In this document: in pieces, positions 48,044-58,500 of the stretch
Numbering within the stretch: the stretch's first letter is position 1
Layout of the letters: every line of letters begins with the position of its first letter
DNA from: Climacium dendroides
Lineage: Eukaryota > Streptophyta > Bryopsida > Hypnales > Climaciaceae
Assembly (NCBI GenBank): GCA_950106755.1
Contig: OX467082.1
Location: 5,270,001-5,334,000, forward strand
DNA: 64,000 nucleotides
Reading direction: 5' to 3'
Made by a program: the position numbers and the translations under genes
The notes under the pieces: generated by a model
The model's input: only the letters and a program-made list of their open reading frames with translations
Databases searched by the model: none
Told to the model about the DNA's origin: nothing

Positions 48044-51000
48044 ATGGAGAGCCAGCATGGTTGCATTAAGGTTCCCACGGTCGAGAATTTGTGGCGACGC
48101 ATTTGGGGTCCTTTCGAACTACAAGGGCCACTCGTCAGGACCTTACTTCGACAGTGCGTTTGTTGGATGTTCGTCTTTCTCGCTTTCGATTTGTTAAAGC
48201 TCTTCTGCGAAGGTAGACGGCGGCAAGCGAGATCCAAGAAGCTTTCCAAGGACCGCCAGAGTCAGTCCGATTCTGAGAGAAAGGGGGTGGAACAGCTCTG
48301 CCTCCATATTCAGTCGTCTCCTACAGCTGCTAATAATGGTGGCGCAGCCTTGGAGACTCTGCCCCTGGTCCCGGTGTCCATGTGCGTCGTCGACGACTCG
48401 TGCGGCGACATCCTTGACGATCGTCTCCGGCTGTTGAACGCAGCATCTCAACTCCATGCGCCAGGGGAAGAGGTGACCGTTCTACAAGCATGCGCCGGGC
48501 CGGTTGTCCAGACGAAACTGACAAGACTACCAGCAAGTCTATTTTTCGGGTACTCCATCAACACGCCGTCTACCACGTCGGGAGAAGCTGCTGCTGTGGA
48601 GAAGGGAGAGAGCATCCTAATCCAACTGGGCAGATGGCGAGTCTTTCGTACAAGCGCCGGTAATTAATCAAACTAACTGCATGCCATGAACCGTTTCTGA
48701 ATCGTCCGTCTTGAGATTGAAATTCACGCAGGAAATGTTGTAGCTGAACTGCAGTTCACGTACATGGAATCATATCTTGGTGTGGGATCGATCTCTAGCA
48801 ATTGGACTCTCGATCGATTCTCAGCAGCCCCATGTATGAAAGAGATAGATGACAGAGATAGAGGCGGGGTACGTTGTGGAAAGACTACACAGGATTTAAT
48901 TTGTAGAGCAGCTCAGTCTATTCTTAATGTTTATTGCTGATAATCACTCTATTTAAAAATCTGTCTCGGTAATTGAATGTCCTACAGTCGCTCATTTTCA
49001 TTTTCACCCCGTTAGTTTCGCTAGCTGCACTGATATGTCCTGTTAGTGAGAGGGAAACCTAGTATCACCTAGAAAATGAGTGTCACCATAAAATTTCGTT
49101 TGTGGAATTGATTCAATTCATTTATATTTGAACCTGCACTAGTTCAAAATACTCTGAATTTGGTAAAATAATGTCACAAGCACTAATAGGACAAATCAAG
49201 GTACTTTTCCTGCTACAGTTGCTCGATCTTGCTTAAACAATGACTCATCTTTTTTTTCCGTGACGTCAGTTTTTTAATAATGTACTATCTGTGTTTCCTT
49301 GCTTCTTCAATCATTCCTAGGATCCGCATATTCTCCTATAATAACTTATCATTCACCGCACTTTTTACGTTTGTATGGACAATCTTCCCTGCCTGTCGAA
49401 GATTGATTTGGGAGTAACAGCCAACCGGGGTGATTGTTAGGCAATCTCATTTTCTACAACTTCTGGCCTCCTATTTGTGCTAACCCAAACATGAAATCTA
49501 TAAATTGTCCTAATTCGTATGCATTGGAGACCTTCAGGTGGCAAAGAAGCGAGATTGCTGAAACTGGATGATACGAATCCAGTGCCCGTGGTCTTGCACT
49601 CATCATATTCAGGAGGTAAATCACTTTCAATTGAATTGCAAGCAATTACAACTTGTACCTTTCTCTGAAATCAATGGATCTATATGAATTATTTTTACTT
49701 TTCAGGTTGAGGTACGTATGTCGTGCAAGTCATAATTTCTTCAAGTCAATGATATTCATGTGCACAGTACATCTAGGTCAAATCACACCCAAAGGTACCA
49801 AAAAAGGGGTCAAACCCACTACAATCTGCAATGTAGTTTCTTTTAGCTATTGTTTTTTAATGCTAATCTATTATTTATAGGTAGATTAGTCCTTTTCCAA
49901 CTAGTCTTTCAAATCATGTTAAGCTTAATATTTTTTATTCATAAAAAAAACAAAAATTCTTTACTATAATTCACATTGAAGTTTAGATATCAACCTATTA
50001 GGTTTTTCAATAGTAGAAAAGGGTTTAATTTCTATGAATATTATGTGATTAACTTCAAAAAATCAAGTGTATATATAATCATATGATAAGAGTAAAAAGA
50101 GACTCCTTTGCTACAATTTGAATACTTTTTTGTTTTCTATAATATTTAGAAGTAAAAACATGTAAACATCTTTTTCAATATAAAAAATAATCCAAATGAT
50201 GATTGTGTTGAAACAAAAAATGTATATTATTCACTTGAAGGTCCCTATGTAAGCTTTTTTTGAAATTGAATGTTTAAATTTTTTTAAAGAATAAATCAAT
50301 AATTTGTCAAAAATCAATTAATTAATTAAAAAATTCACTATTTTGTGTTCAAAATTTAATCATTGTTGCATGCTTGAGAAGTATATAAAATTTGAATAAA
50401 AATATCCTCTTAAAGTACTATATTGTAATATAGACACTAAATTTAGCCTTGTAGTTGGTTATTAACATCCTTCTAAAGATTTTACCTATAAATTTTTTTT
50501 TTAACTTATTAAAGGGATGCATTGCAATACTATTCATTCATAAATGTATTTAAAAAATAAAAACATCAAAATAATTTAGAGCTTTAAAAGTTCAGGATAG
50601 GACTCTAGTCCTAATCCTAACAAAGTAATGCAAATGGTACCTTTGTGTGTAGTTTGACCATCTATTCAAGACCATTTGAGTATACATTGAAAACAAATAT
50701 AGTTAGAGAATGGACTATTTGAAGGTAAGGTTTCGACTAAATCGTCATGAATAGGCTATATGCATAATACTCTTAATTAGAAGAAAGTTATTTTGTACCA
50801 TGTTCCATTTGAAATAAGTTTCTAATTTTGTATCTTAATGTATATCATTGAATTTTAATTGCAGGTGTATTGAATGTAGAAGGACTTCATTTGAGAGGAG
50901 CCACTATACAAGCAGTAACAAAAAATGAGTGTATAACCTTGAAAACTAAGCCATGTAATGGAGTCACAAAATCTTTTGTGGATGGCAAGGTTCAAAAACT

Positions 51001-52536
51001 ATACATTGTGACAACCTTCATGAAATCATCACTATATAGTTACAATTCCAAAAAAGTATAGCTTAATATATAGCATGATGACACCATGTCTTAATTTGAG
51101 CACTCTTATAATACCATTGGTAAAAGTTAATGCATATTGTGAATTGAGTTACTAGCAATTCTTTCAACCTAAATAATTATGTTAGGAATAGAAAATGCTA
51201 AGATGTATCTATTGATAGACATGCATGTTGGAACTTATTAGGGATTGTATCAAGTGGAAGAGTTCACCTCCGAAAGTGGATTACCATCAAAGAATCTTGC
51301 TGAGGTGTTTGTGCTTGCTTCCAAGAAAATTGAAGTGGACGGGTTCCAGTTAAGCGTCAACAGTTTAGCTATTCGAATCCAAAATGATAGCCTAAAAACA
51401 GGTTACATTTCTTGCATCTAAAATTCTACTGCCATCTCATTTAATTTTGATTTTGAGCTTTTCATATTGTCTATGGTGTGTTATTTAGCTAGCTACATTT
51501 CACAATGTGCCAATTTCATGGTCACTTGTTAAATAATGTTAGTGTATAATAATGTGCAGTTATACGAAGTACATTTCCTTTTACAATTCTTGCCATTTGC
51601 ACAACTACACAAATCTTACCAACTATTTTGAAGATTACCATGGAGATTCCAAAGGTGGCCTCAATTATTGCATGGCTGCTATTATATATAGTAGTTGTTG
51701 CAACTCAAGCTCTACCAATTGGGTATGGATTTCAAATCAAATTTTTTTTCTAATAACATATAGTTAATTTTTTTCTCAAGGTTGAACATCTCAGATTTTG
51801 GTGTTAGAAGATGCAAGTGATTTATTATATTCTAGTTTTACCACAATTGCAATGTATTAAAAATAGTTAAAGACAAATGATGCATTTGATCTTGGGCTAC
51901 AATCTCATATTTGCTTGTATCCAACCACACCTTAAATCATCCAAGTAAGGACATGAGTATAGACCAAATCTATTATTGAATTGACTTCATTTTGCTACAT
52001 CTAATTGAATGGCAATTGGACAAGGATTCTATATTCTCTTAGCTTATATGTTTTGGACATTGGACATGAATAAACTATGAATTTTTAAAGTGTCAATTGT
52101 AGGTGTATCCAAAATTCACTAAATCCTCACTAAGATTACTTATTCAACAAATAATATTTAAGCAAGAATCTAGATGGGATGGTTTTAGTAACAAGGTTGA
52201 AATCAAGGTACTTACTTTTTCATCAACTAAGGAGAAATGCAAAAGTTTCTCTAAAAGTTAATTTTGATCTGTACCAAACTTGATTGTTTAGACAGTAATA
52301 TATTGTTAACTATGTAGAATTATGTATATTCCTTTCTTAGTGCAAAAACAAATGTTGTATTTACAAGTATTTGTAATGCACACCATTGATTTTGTGTTAT
52401 ATAACTTTTGGATGCCTACGTCTCTGGACGATGTATTGCATTGCAGAATGGAAACTACAATTATAGGAACATTGAAGAAATTGGTGCTGCGTACATATCA
52501 TACCATCTACTTTGCAGCTCAATGCTTCAGTCTTGA
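48044..52536 (+). CDS. putative multi-exon membrane protein, unrecognised
   Basis: Exon 1 (48044-48659) starts MESQHGCIKVPTVENLW, has a membrane segment (LRQCVCWMFVFLAFDLL) followed by a basic patch (EGRRRQARSKK), and is GC-rich. It joins in frame to exon 2 (48732-48868; YMESYLGVGSISSNWTLDRF). Further exon candidates are 50865-51055, 51242-51401, 51560-51722 (NYTNLTNYFEDYHGDSKGG, several N-glycosylation sites), 52103-52207 (VYPKFTKSSLRLLIQQ) and 52447-52536, ending at TGA. Most neighbouring phases agree. The joins from exon 2 to 50865 and from 51401 to 51560 do not, so exons are missing, boundaries are wrong, or the copy is damaged. The last exon overlaps the AAA ORF in another frame. No domain is recognised. 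Confidence 0.4.
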
Positions 52537-54556
52537 CGAAGACCCAAGAATCTTGAATAATGGACAGTCTTGTAGTTCTCAATCTGCAACCCATTTATCC
52601 ATAGAAGATCCTACCTGGGAGTGGGAAGTTTACAATAATGTCTTCGACAAGAAAACTAGGGATTATAAGTTGGTGAAACGTGAGCGGAGTGAGGTGGATA
52701 ACAATCAGGCAAGCCAACCCTTTACAGTAGTATACAAGAACATCAAAGATCTTCCGTCGACCTCACAAGTCGAAGTTTGTGTATATTCGCCCATCCTAAT
52801 GGAGATCATCAACGTCATTATGCCCGGAAAAGTAGGTCAAAGTCCAAGAGATCGGAAGAAAGTAACGTTAATTGCCGCAGAGCTGTTTCGAATTCGAGAA
52901 GATCTAAGAAACGAACACACCTCTACTACTGATCAAGAAACTTCAGAGGCTTCATCAATTGAAGGCACTTGTAATAACAGAGAAAAGTTGTTGCATCTTC
53001 AGCATTTGTTGCGCTTCATGGACAAGGAGTTTAATGAAATTGAACCTACGTATGCAGCTATGAGCTCTGGTGACCACTTATTATCTTGGGAAATGTTGTG
53101 GGCGCTCTTTCCTCCAGGAGAACGGGTTGTTTATATTGACGATACCTCTGACGAGAAGTCATGTGGTGATGTCTTGAAGACAAAGTACATGAAAGATGGC
53201 AGGACCAAAGATCTATTTTTCGTCATAACGGTAACCAAGTGGGACTACAACTGCAGAACTTGGAAACAATATTCTAAGGAGCTGCGTGTTCGTAAGTTTG
53301 AGGGAGAGCGTAGAATTCGCAGCTTGGATTTTTATCCCCTTCGATGCGATGAGGATCGCGGAGCCACTATTGATGGTTTCTTATATTCTGGAAGTAAATT
53401 TTGTGAGCTTTCCATGATGGAACGTTGTTGTTTTAGAAACTACAAAGGGTCAATCTTTATATACAAAATAGTGGACAAGTGTCCCCGACTATTTCAGGAC
53501 AATGCTGACGGGAGGGTGATGATTGATTTGGGAAGCTTTGCGAAGATGAATCCGGACTATCCCAAATTGGGCTCGGCAAGGCCACCATGTGATGTCCTAC
53601 GTGGCAATGACATCACCACTCTTGACATCACTTCAAGTGAAGATCGCATGTTTGCCCCTACCATGGTTTACGGATTTTCTTTTTGCCTCAAGAAATGGGG
53701 GAGCTTTTCTGTGTGTGGTTTTTCTGATATCAATTATAACAGATCGGCGTTTGATGATTTGGTGATGGATGAAGATACCAAGGATGTTGTGGAGACAATA
53801 GTAAGAAAACAATTGGAAGACGGAAAGGATTCAAATCTGCTGGGAAGAGAACGACTTGACTCCATCATAGGCAAAGGCGAGGGTACCATATTCCTGTGTT
53901 ATGGTCCACCGGGAACAGGAAAGACTTTGACTGCGGAATCTCTTGCTGAGTCGTTGGAATGTCCTCTATGGTGTTTGAGTGTATGTGAATTGGGCATGAC
54001 TCCAGAAATTCTGGAGGCAACTCTACTGAAAGTGTTTGATGTCGCCGCTTCTTGGGGAGCCCTGCTTCTCCTAGACGAAGCCGATGTGTTTCTGGAGAGG
54101 AGGACCACCTCGGACTTGACACGCAATGCAATGACAGGCGTCTTTCTGAGGCTCTTGGAGTACTACAAAGGAGTCCTTTTCCTAACCACAAATCGTAACT
54201 GTGCATTTGACGATGCCATCTATTCACGCATTGCCATGAAATTGCATTTCGAAAGGCACAATGAGGATCAACGAAAAACAATGTGGACCAAGATGCTTGA
54301 ACGAGCAGGACTGCAAGGTGTTTCTGCCGGGGACTTGGCGGAATTTGCAGTGCCTGAATTCAATGGACGAGAGGTTCGGAACATTGTGAAGACAGCACAC
54401 CTCCTATCAAGGAGTGAGGATGATAATGCAATTCTGGAAATTGAGCATGTCAAGAGAGCGTTGAAGGTCTACAAGGATTCTTGCCAGGTCTGGACTGGCG
54501 ACCGCGCCACAGCTGCACAGAAAAAGGGAGGTCCGACTGAAGAGGAGCCCACTTAA
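52322..54556 (+). CDS. fungal-type AAA+ ATPase with DUF7025-like N-terminal region
   Basis: Uninterrupted frame of 744 residues. Residues from about W260 (LWALFPPGERVVYI) to about 485 (FCELSMMERCC, GRVMIDLGSFAKMNP, VYGFSFCLKKWGSFSVCGFS) match the region preceding AAA in a family abundant in filamentous fungi, which I name DUF7025 from memory. The AAA module has Walker A GPPGTGKT (528-535), Walker B ALLLLDEADVFLERR (Asp585-Glu586), sensor-1 LFLTTNRN (Asn624) and the downstream SRIAMKLHF arginine-finger region. All catalytic residues are intact. The first ~120 residues are doubtful: an acceptor (ctttgcag) at about 52517 and the overlapping exon of the upstream gene suggest the true start lies at a spliced exon or a later ATG. 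It probably remodels proteins; substrate unknown. It could reflect transfer from fungi or an ancient family kept in some plants. Confidence 0.8.
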   Translation: MYIPFLVQKQMLYLQVFVMHTIDFVLYNFWMPTSLDDVLHCRMETTIIGTLKKLVLRTYHTIYFAAQCFSLDEDPRILNNGQSCSSQSATHLSIEDPTWEWEVYNNVFDKKTRDYKLVKRERSEVDNNQASQPFTVVYKNIKDLPSTSQVEVCVYSPILMEIINVIMPGKVGQSPRDRKKVTLIAAELFRIREDLRNEHTSTTDQETSEASSIEGTCNNREKLLHLQHLLRFMDKEFNEIEPTYAAMSSGDHLLSWEMLWALFPPGERVVYIDDTSDEKSCGDVLKTKYMKDGRTKDLFFVITVTKWDYNCRTWKQYSKELRVRKFEGERRIRSLDFYPLRCDEDRGATIDGFLYSGSKFCELSMMERCCFRNYKGSIFIYKIVDKCPRLFQDNADGRVMIDLGSFAKMNPDYPKLGSARPPCDVLRGNDITTLDITSSEDRMFAPTMVYGFSFCLKKWGSFSVCGFSDINYNRSAFDDLVMDEDTKDVVETIVRKQLEDGKDSNLLGRERLDSIIGKGEGTIFLCYGPPGTGKTLTAESLAESLECPLWCLSVCELGMTPEILEATLLKVFDVAASWGALLLLDEADVFLERRTTSDLTRNAMTGVFLRLLEYYKGVLFLTTNRNCAFDDAIYSRIAMKLHFERHNEDQRKTMWTKMLERAGLQGVSAGDLAEFAVPEFNGREVRNIVKTAHLLSRSEDDNAILEIEHVKRALKVYKDSCQVWTGDRATAAQKKGGPTEEEPT

Positions 54557-54801
54557 TGAGAGCCCACTGTAAGCTGATGGGAAGGTAGGACTGGCAGTCT
54601 TAATTTGGACCTCCCCTTACTTCGCAAAATTCAGTCGTCATGGAGGGCCGGCCCTCAACAATGAACGCTGAACATCAGTTTATATGATTGTGCTCCCAGA
54701 GTAGTTTTGAATGACATGGAATTCCTGTAGAACTTCAATTCACAGTTCAGTCCATCCGTGGAATATGAGGCAGTCATTATGATTCTCTATTCAGATGTTA
54801 A

Positions 54802-55029
54802 CCAAATCTCACTTATGCATGTTTTACATTTGAGATCTGTAACTATGGAAAAGTTGGGTAGATTTTCAAACTTCTACAGTTTCCAAGGTAACGACACCCT
54901 TTTTCTCTCAGAGTCTCAGTGATCATTACTCGCAATACATACAGGATGGATCGCTGGATTTTTCATTTCTACAGAAACCTTAAAGCCATTCGTTGGTCAT
55001 TTTGTGTTGAACCCTGCGACTTTAGAGGG
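54802..55029. mobile_element. possible TTAA-flanked element, copy D
   Basis: About 228 bp between TTAA at 54798-54801 and TTAA at 55030-55033. The right end (GCGACTTTAGAGGG-TTAA) matches the family; the left end (CCAAATC) is weak. It starts about 240 bp after the AAA stop codon. Confidence 0.35.
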
Positions 55030-55338
55030 TTAAACTTGCGTTACTTAGGGTATGTTCACACTTGGTTTGTGGGGGTGATGTTTGTAATGTGAATTGGTCC
55101 AGAAAGTGGTCTAAATTTGATCCTAAGACCCTTAGTAATAACACTCTATAACATTAAGTGCATACGTACCTTTAGATTCATATCGTTTCCAAGAGTGAAC
55201 TTTATTATTAGCTTGAAGTCTATGACCATGCACTTAAAAGTCAAATTTCCATCATAGTAGTATAATTATGCTCTATTTTACTTTTATTAGTTTTATTTTC
55301 CTATGGTGTCATAAAAATCTTCAATGTGACGGTTTAAA

Positions 55339-55582
55339 TTTGGGGAGAAAGGAAAGAAGATTTTTACCAACTATGAAAGACACTCAAAAGATTTGCAAAT
55401 TTGGGGAGAAAGGAAAGAAGATTTTTACCAACTATGAAAGACATTCAAAAGATTTGCAAATTTGGGGAGAAAGGAAAGAAGATTTTTACCAACTATGAAA
55501 GACACTCAAAAGATTTGCAAATTTGGGGAGAAAGGAAAGAAGATTTTTACCAACTATGAAAGACACTCAAAAGATTTGCAAA
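55339..55582. repeat. four exact-length 61 bp tandem units
   Basis: Units begin at 55339, 55400, 55461 and 55522, each starting 'tttggggagaaaggaaag' and ending 'aaaagatttgcaaa'. They are nearly identical; the second has 'cattc' for 'cactc'. A unit length not divisible by three argues against coding. Near identity means the array is recent. Confidence 0.95.
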
Positions 55583-57659
55583 TTCCGCTACAGATGTACA
55601 TTGTAGTATAAATTATTATGTTATAAAAAAAAATTCTATGTCATTTTGCAATTTAATATTTAATTCTAGAATTTTTTCAAGATTTCAAATTGGAGTAAAA
55701 TTTAGAGTATAAGAACCTCATTTCATTAGCAAGTCTCAAATTCAAATAATGAAATTACCTTAATCTAAAATTGAGCTTAAGAGCATGGAGGAACCGAGGA
55801 AGTAGTTGATAAAAAAAAACATTGTAAAAACATCCAGTGTGAAACATTCTCTTAGCATATTCTTCTATAAAGAAATTGATAATACTTCAATGATAGACAA
55901 ATTCCCATCACATTCATTACAAACACTCAAGAAAGTATTAAAACTAGAATTGTATTACAAAATTATAGTTCTTCATCCTTTTATGTTCATTTGAAATCAT
56001 TTGTGAGATGCTTTTTGACCTTAGCAATGAATTTTAAACATTTGCGTGAAATATTTTAGATTTTTTTATTGGTGACATTTCATGTCTTTTAGAATTTAGG
56101 GCCAATTGAAGAGCACACTTCAAAAATTCATAACAATTTCATACTTTGGCAAAAATATATAGTTGCTCTTATCATTTCTCAAATTTGTCCTTATGTGGAA
56201 ATTTTTAATATGTTCAACAATGTTTAATATGCCATGAGGGAAAATCAATCATTTTATGTGTAATATGTTGGTTTATCTTATTGCTTTACCATTCTCGTAA
56301 CCCATACCAAGCACAATTTTGCACCTACAATACCTAAGGAATATGCCATATACATCAACATCCACCAACATTGTTTTGGCTCTAAATGGCTCTTTAAATC
56401 TTGAAAGTATTTCAAATCAAAGAAGTGTCCTACAAATTGAGAATAGATTAGTAATAGATTCGTAGTGGATTTAAAGGACTTTTAAAGCTTTTAGTCATGA
56501 TTGTAATTTGTTATTTTTAACTCTTTTACTACTGCTCAATCTCTTTGTTTAATATGCCTCAAAATTTAATGCCTTTTGTTTCTTTCATAAAACTTTTAGA
56601 ATATGTAGTTATTTTTAAATTTGTTGAGGCATTGACTTTGCAATAAAGGGGTTTAATAGTGAAAATAATGCATGCAATAAGCTACAAAAAAAATCATTCA
56701 TTTTTCAATATAGACAAGTTACTTTTTGACTTTATCATTTTCACTAAGTTAATGTGTGGTTATTTGTGATTTGCAAATTTTGAAGATTAAAACACCTCAA
56801 TTAACATCTCATCTCGTGTAATAATTGCTTACTTAGTGTTTTTTAAAGAGTTGAACCCACTAGTATATTAAGCACATCATCAATGTATCATGCCAAATGG
56901 TCCTCTCAATATATTACTATCTTTATATTGGTGTGGAATTAGAACTTTAGGATGATATTATTAGAAATGCATAAAAAACAAATACAACAAATACAAAATT
57001 TTAGTATTTCGACCTTGGACAACCAAAATAGAGCTCATTAGGAGCAAGACAAAAATGTAGAGAATTACTTCAAATCATGCTCAAGAAAAAAATTCACAGA
57101 ATTCCTAAAGTATTTAATTTTGGTTGTTCAAAGTTCACATCCAAATTTTTAATGAGCTTCTAATGGTTGTAATTTCAAGTTTTAATTATATATGAATCAT
57201 TCAAAAGTATTTGATTTTTTGACCCTTTTCTTGTGATTTGTTGAGCCCATTTTGGATTTTTGAGTATTTCTACAAGTTTTGATTGACTATGCATTTAGAA
57301 ATTTTTGCACAAATTTTATAAATGAACTCCTAGTCATCATATCCTATATGTAAAGCTTTATTTTATGTCATTCCAATAGGTATTGCAAAAATAACAAGTT
57401 ATTCTTTTGATTTAGATGTCAAAGTAGGCAACTAAAAATATTTTTTTAAAAGGATTAATCTATTTTATTTTATTGGATAGATTGATGTCTACACCAAAAA
57501 ATTTGAACCATTCTATTCTAACTAATGAGATGAAGCAACAAAAACAAGTTCAACAAATACAATATTAACAAGGGTTCCAAGTGAAACACAATTCAGTATG
57601 ATGTCTTTTCCATGGACCTTATAAAACTAAGGAATGATAGAAGCAACGGATGGATTGTA
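55583..57659. other. AT-rich non-coding stretch
   Basis: No gene, named element or strong repeat is seen. Open frames are short and low-complexity. Confidence 0.5.
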
Positions 57660-57880
57660 TTACGATCGAGCACGGTTGTCATATCAGACGGAATCTCACT
57701 GTTCACGGATTTTAGAGGCTTATAAATTTTGCAAAAATACTTCAAATCGGGCAAATGATACCTAAAAACATCTCATTTGCCCAATTTGAAGTATTTTTGC
57801 AAAAAGTTATAAGCCTCTGAAGTTCGCAGGCGTGTCCGTGAATAGTGAGATTCCGTCCGATATGACAACCATGCGATTGA
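57660..57880. repeat. foldback element (~220 bp)
   Basis: Arms of about 100 bp pair around 57770. The left begins 'acggttgtcatatcagacgg' and the right ends in its reverse complement with few changes; inner parts share 'aaaatacttcaaat-gggcaaatga'. A single arm is also found at 47200-47365. Non-coding, MITE-like. Confidence 0.8.
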
Positions 57881-57945
57881 GAAGGTGTTAATATCGTTGA
57901 ACTAGAGTTGAAGGGGCATACAAATTTGAACAAGTGACTTCAATC

Positions 57946-58019
57946 AGGAAGAGACATCATTCATGAACTTCATACCTTCTCTAGGAAGAGACATCATTCA
58001 TGAACTTCATACCTTCTCT
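57946..58019. repeat. exact 37 bp tandem duplication
   Basis: Two identical 37 bp units (57946-57982, 57983-58019), each starting 'aggaagagacatcattcatg' and ending 'accttctct'. A recent duplication. Confidence 0.9.
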
Positions 58020-58454
58020 AGAAAATGAAGTTGTAGTAGAAGCAATCTTCATGATTGTTGTGCATTCATTGTATGATAGAAAAGATGCATTTTTTAATTT
58101 TCAAAAATGTGGTATATCATTTGGTTTAGGGTTTTAATTTTCAAAAATGTGGCTCAATTTTTTTCCAAGCATTCTTAGTCCATTTTCCAACATATTATTA
58201 AAATGCACAAGTTATAAGACACACATGATTTTTTTCAAATTTTTGAATGACAATACTTTGCCTTTGAGAAGGACCATACATGTCTTTTTTGAAGTTTAAC
58301 TTGCATCTATTTTTCAATTGCTTTTTTTAATCTAAAAAATTATTATAGGAGGATATTCTTGAGTTTGGCTAAAAACTCTTCCAATAGTTGGTTTTGTAAA
58401 GATAAAATTAAGGATGAAATTCAAGTGTAAATGGATGGTACGTACACATGCAAA

Positions 58455-58500
58455 CATAGCAAACAAGTGGGACTACAACTATAGAACATGGAACTACTTT
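58455..58500 (+). pseudogene. short fragment similar to the AAA ATPase gene
   Basis: The frame reads NKWDYNYRTWNY, against TKWDYNCRTWKQ in the AAA gene at about 53230. The two share a 17-base identity (CAAGTGGGACTACAACT) and about 28 of 32 bases overall. Outside this the similarity fades. It could be the remnant of a second, decayed AAA copy about 5 kb downstream. Confidence 0.4.

Noticed and set aside
53865..54281. Minus-strand open frame of 138 codons
   Set aside because: Antisense to the AAA Walker motifs.
55268..55498. Open frame over the 61 bp array
   Set aside because: It only exists because the repeat lacks stops in one phase; the unit length is not a multiple of three.
55339..55582. 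CRISPR-like array
   Set aside because: Units are contiguous with no unique spacers, and the genome is eukaryotic.
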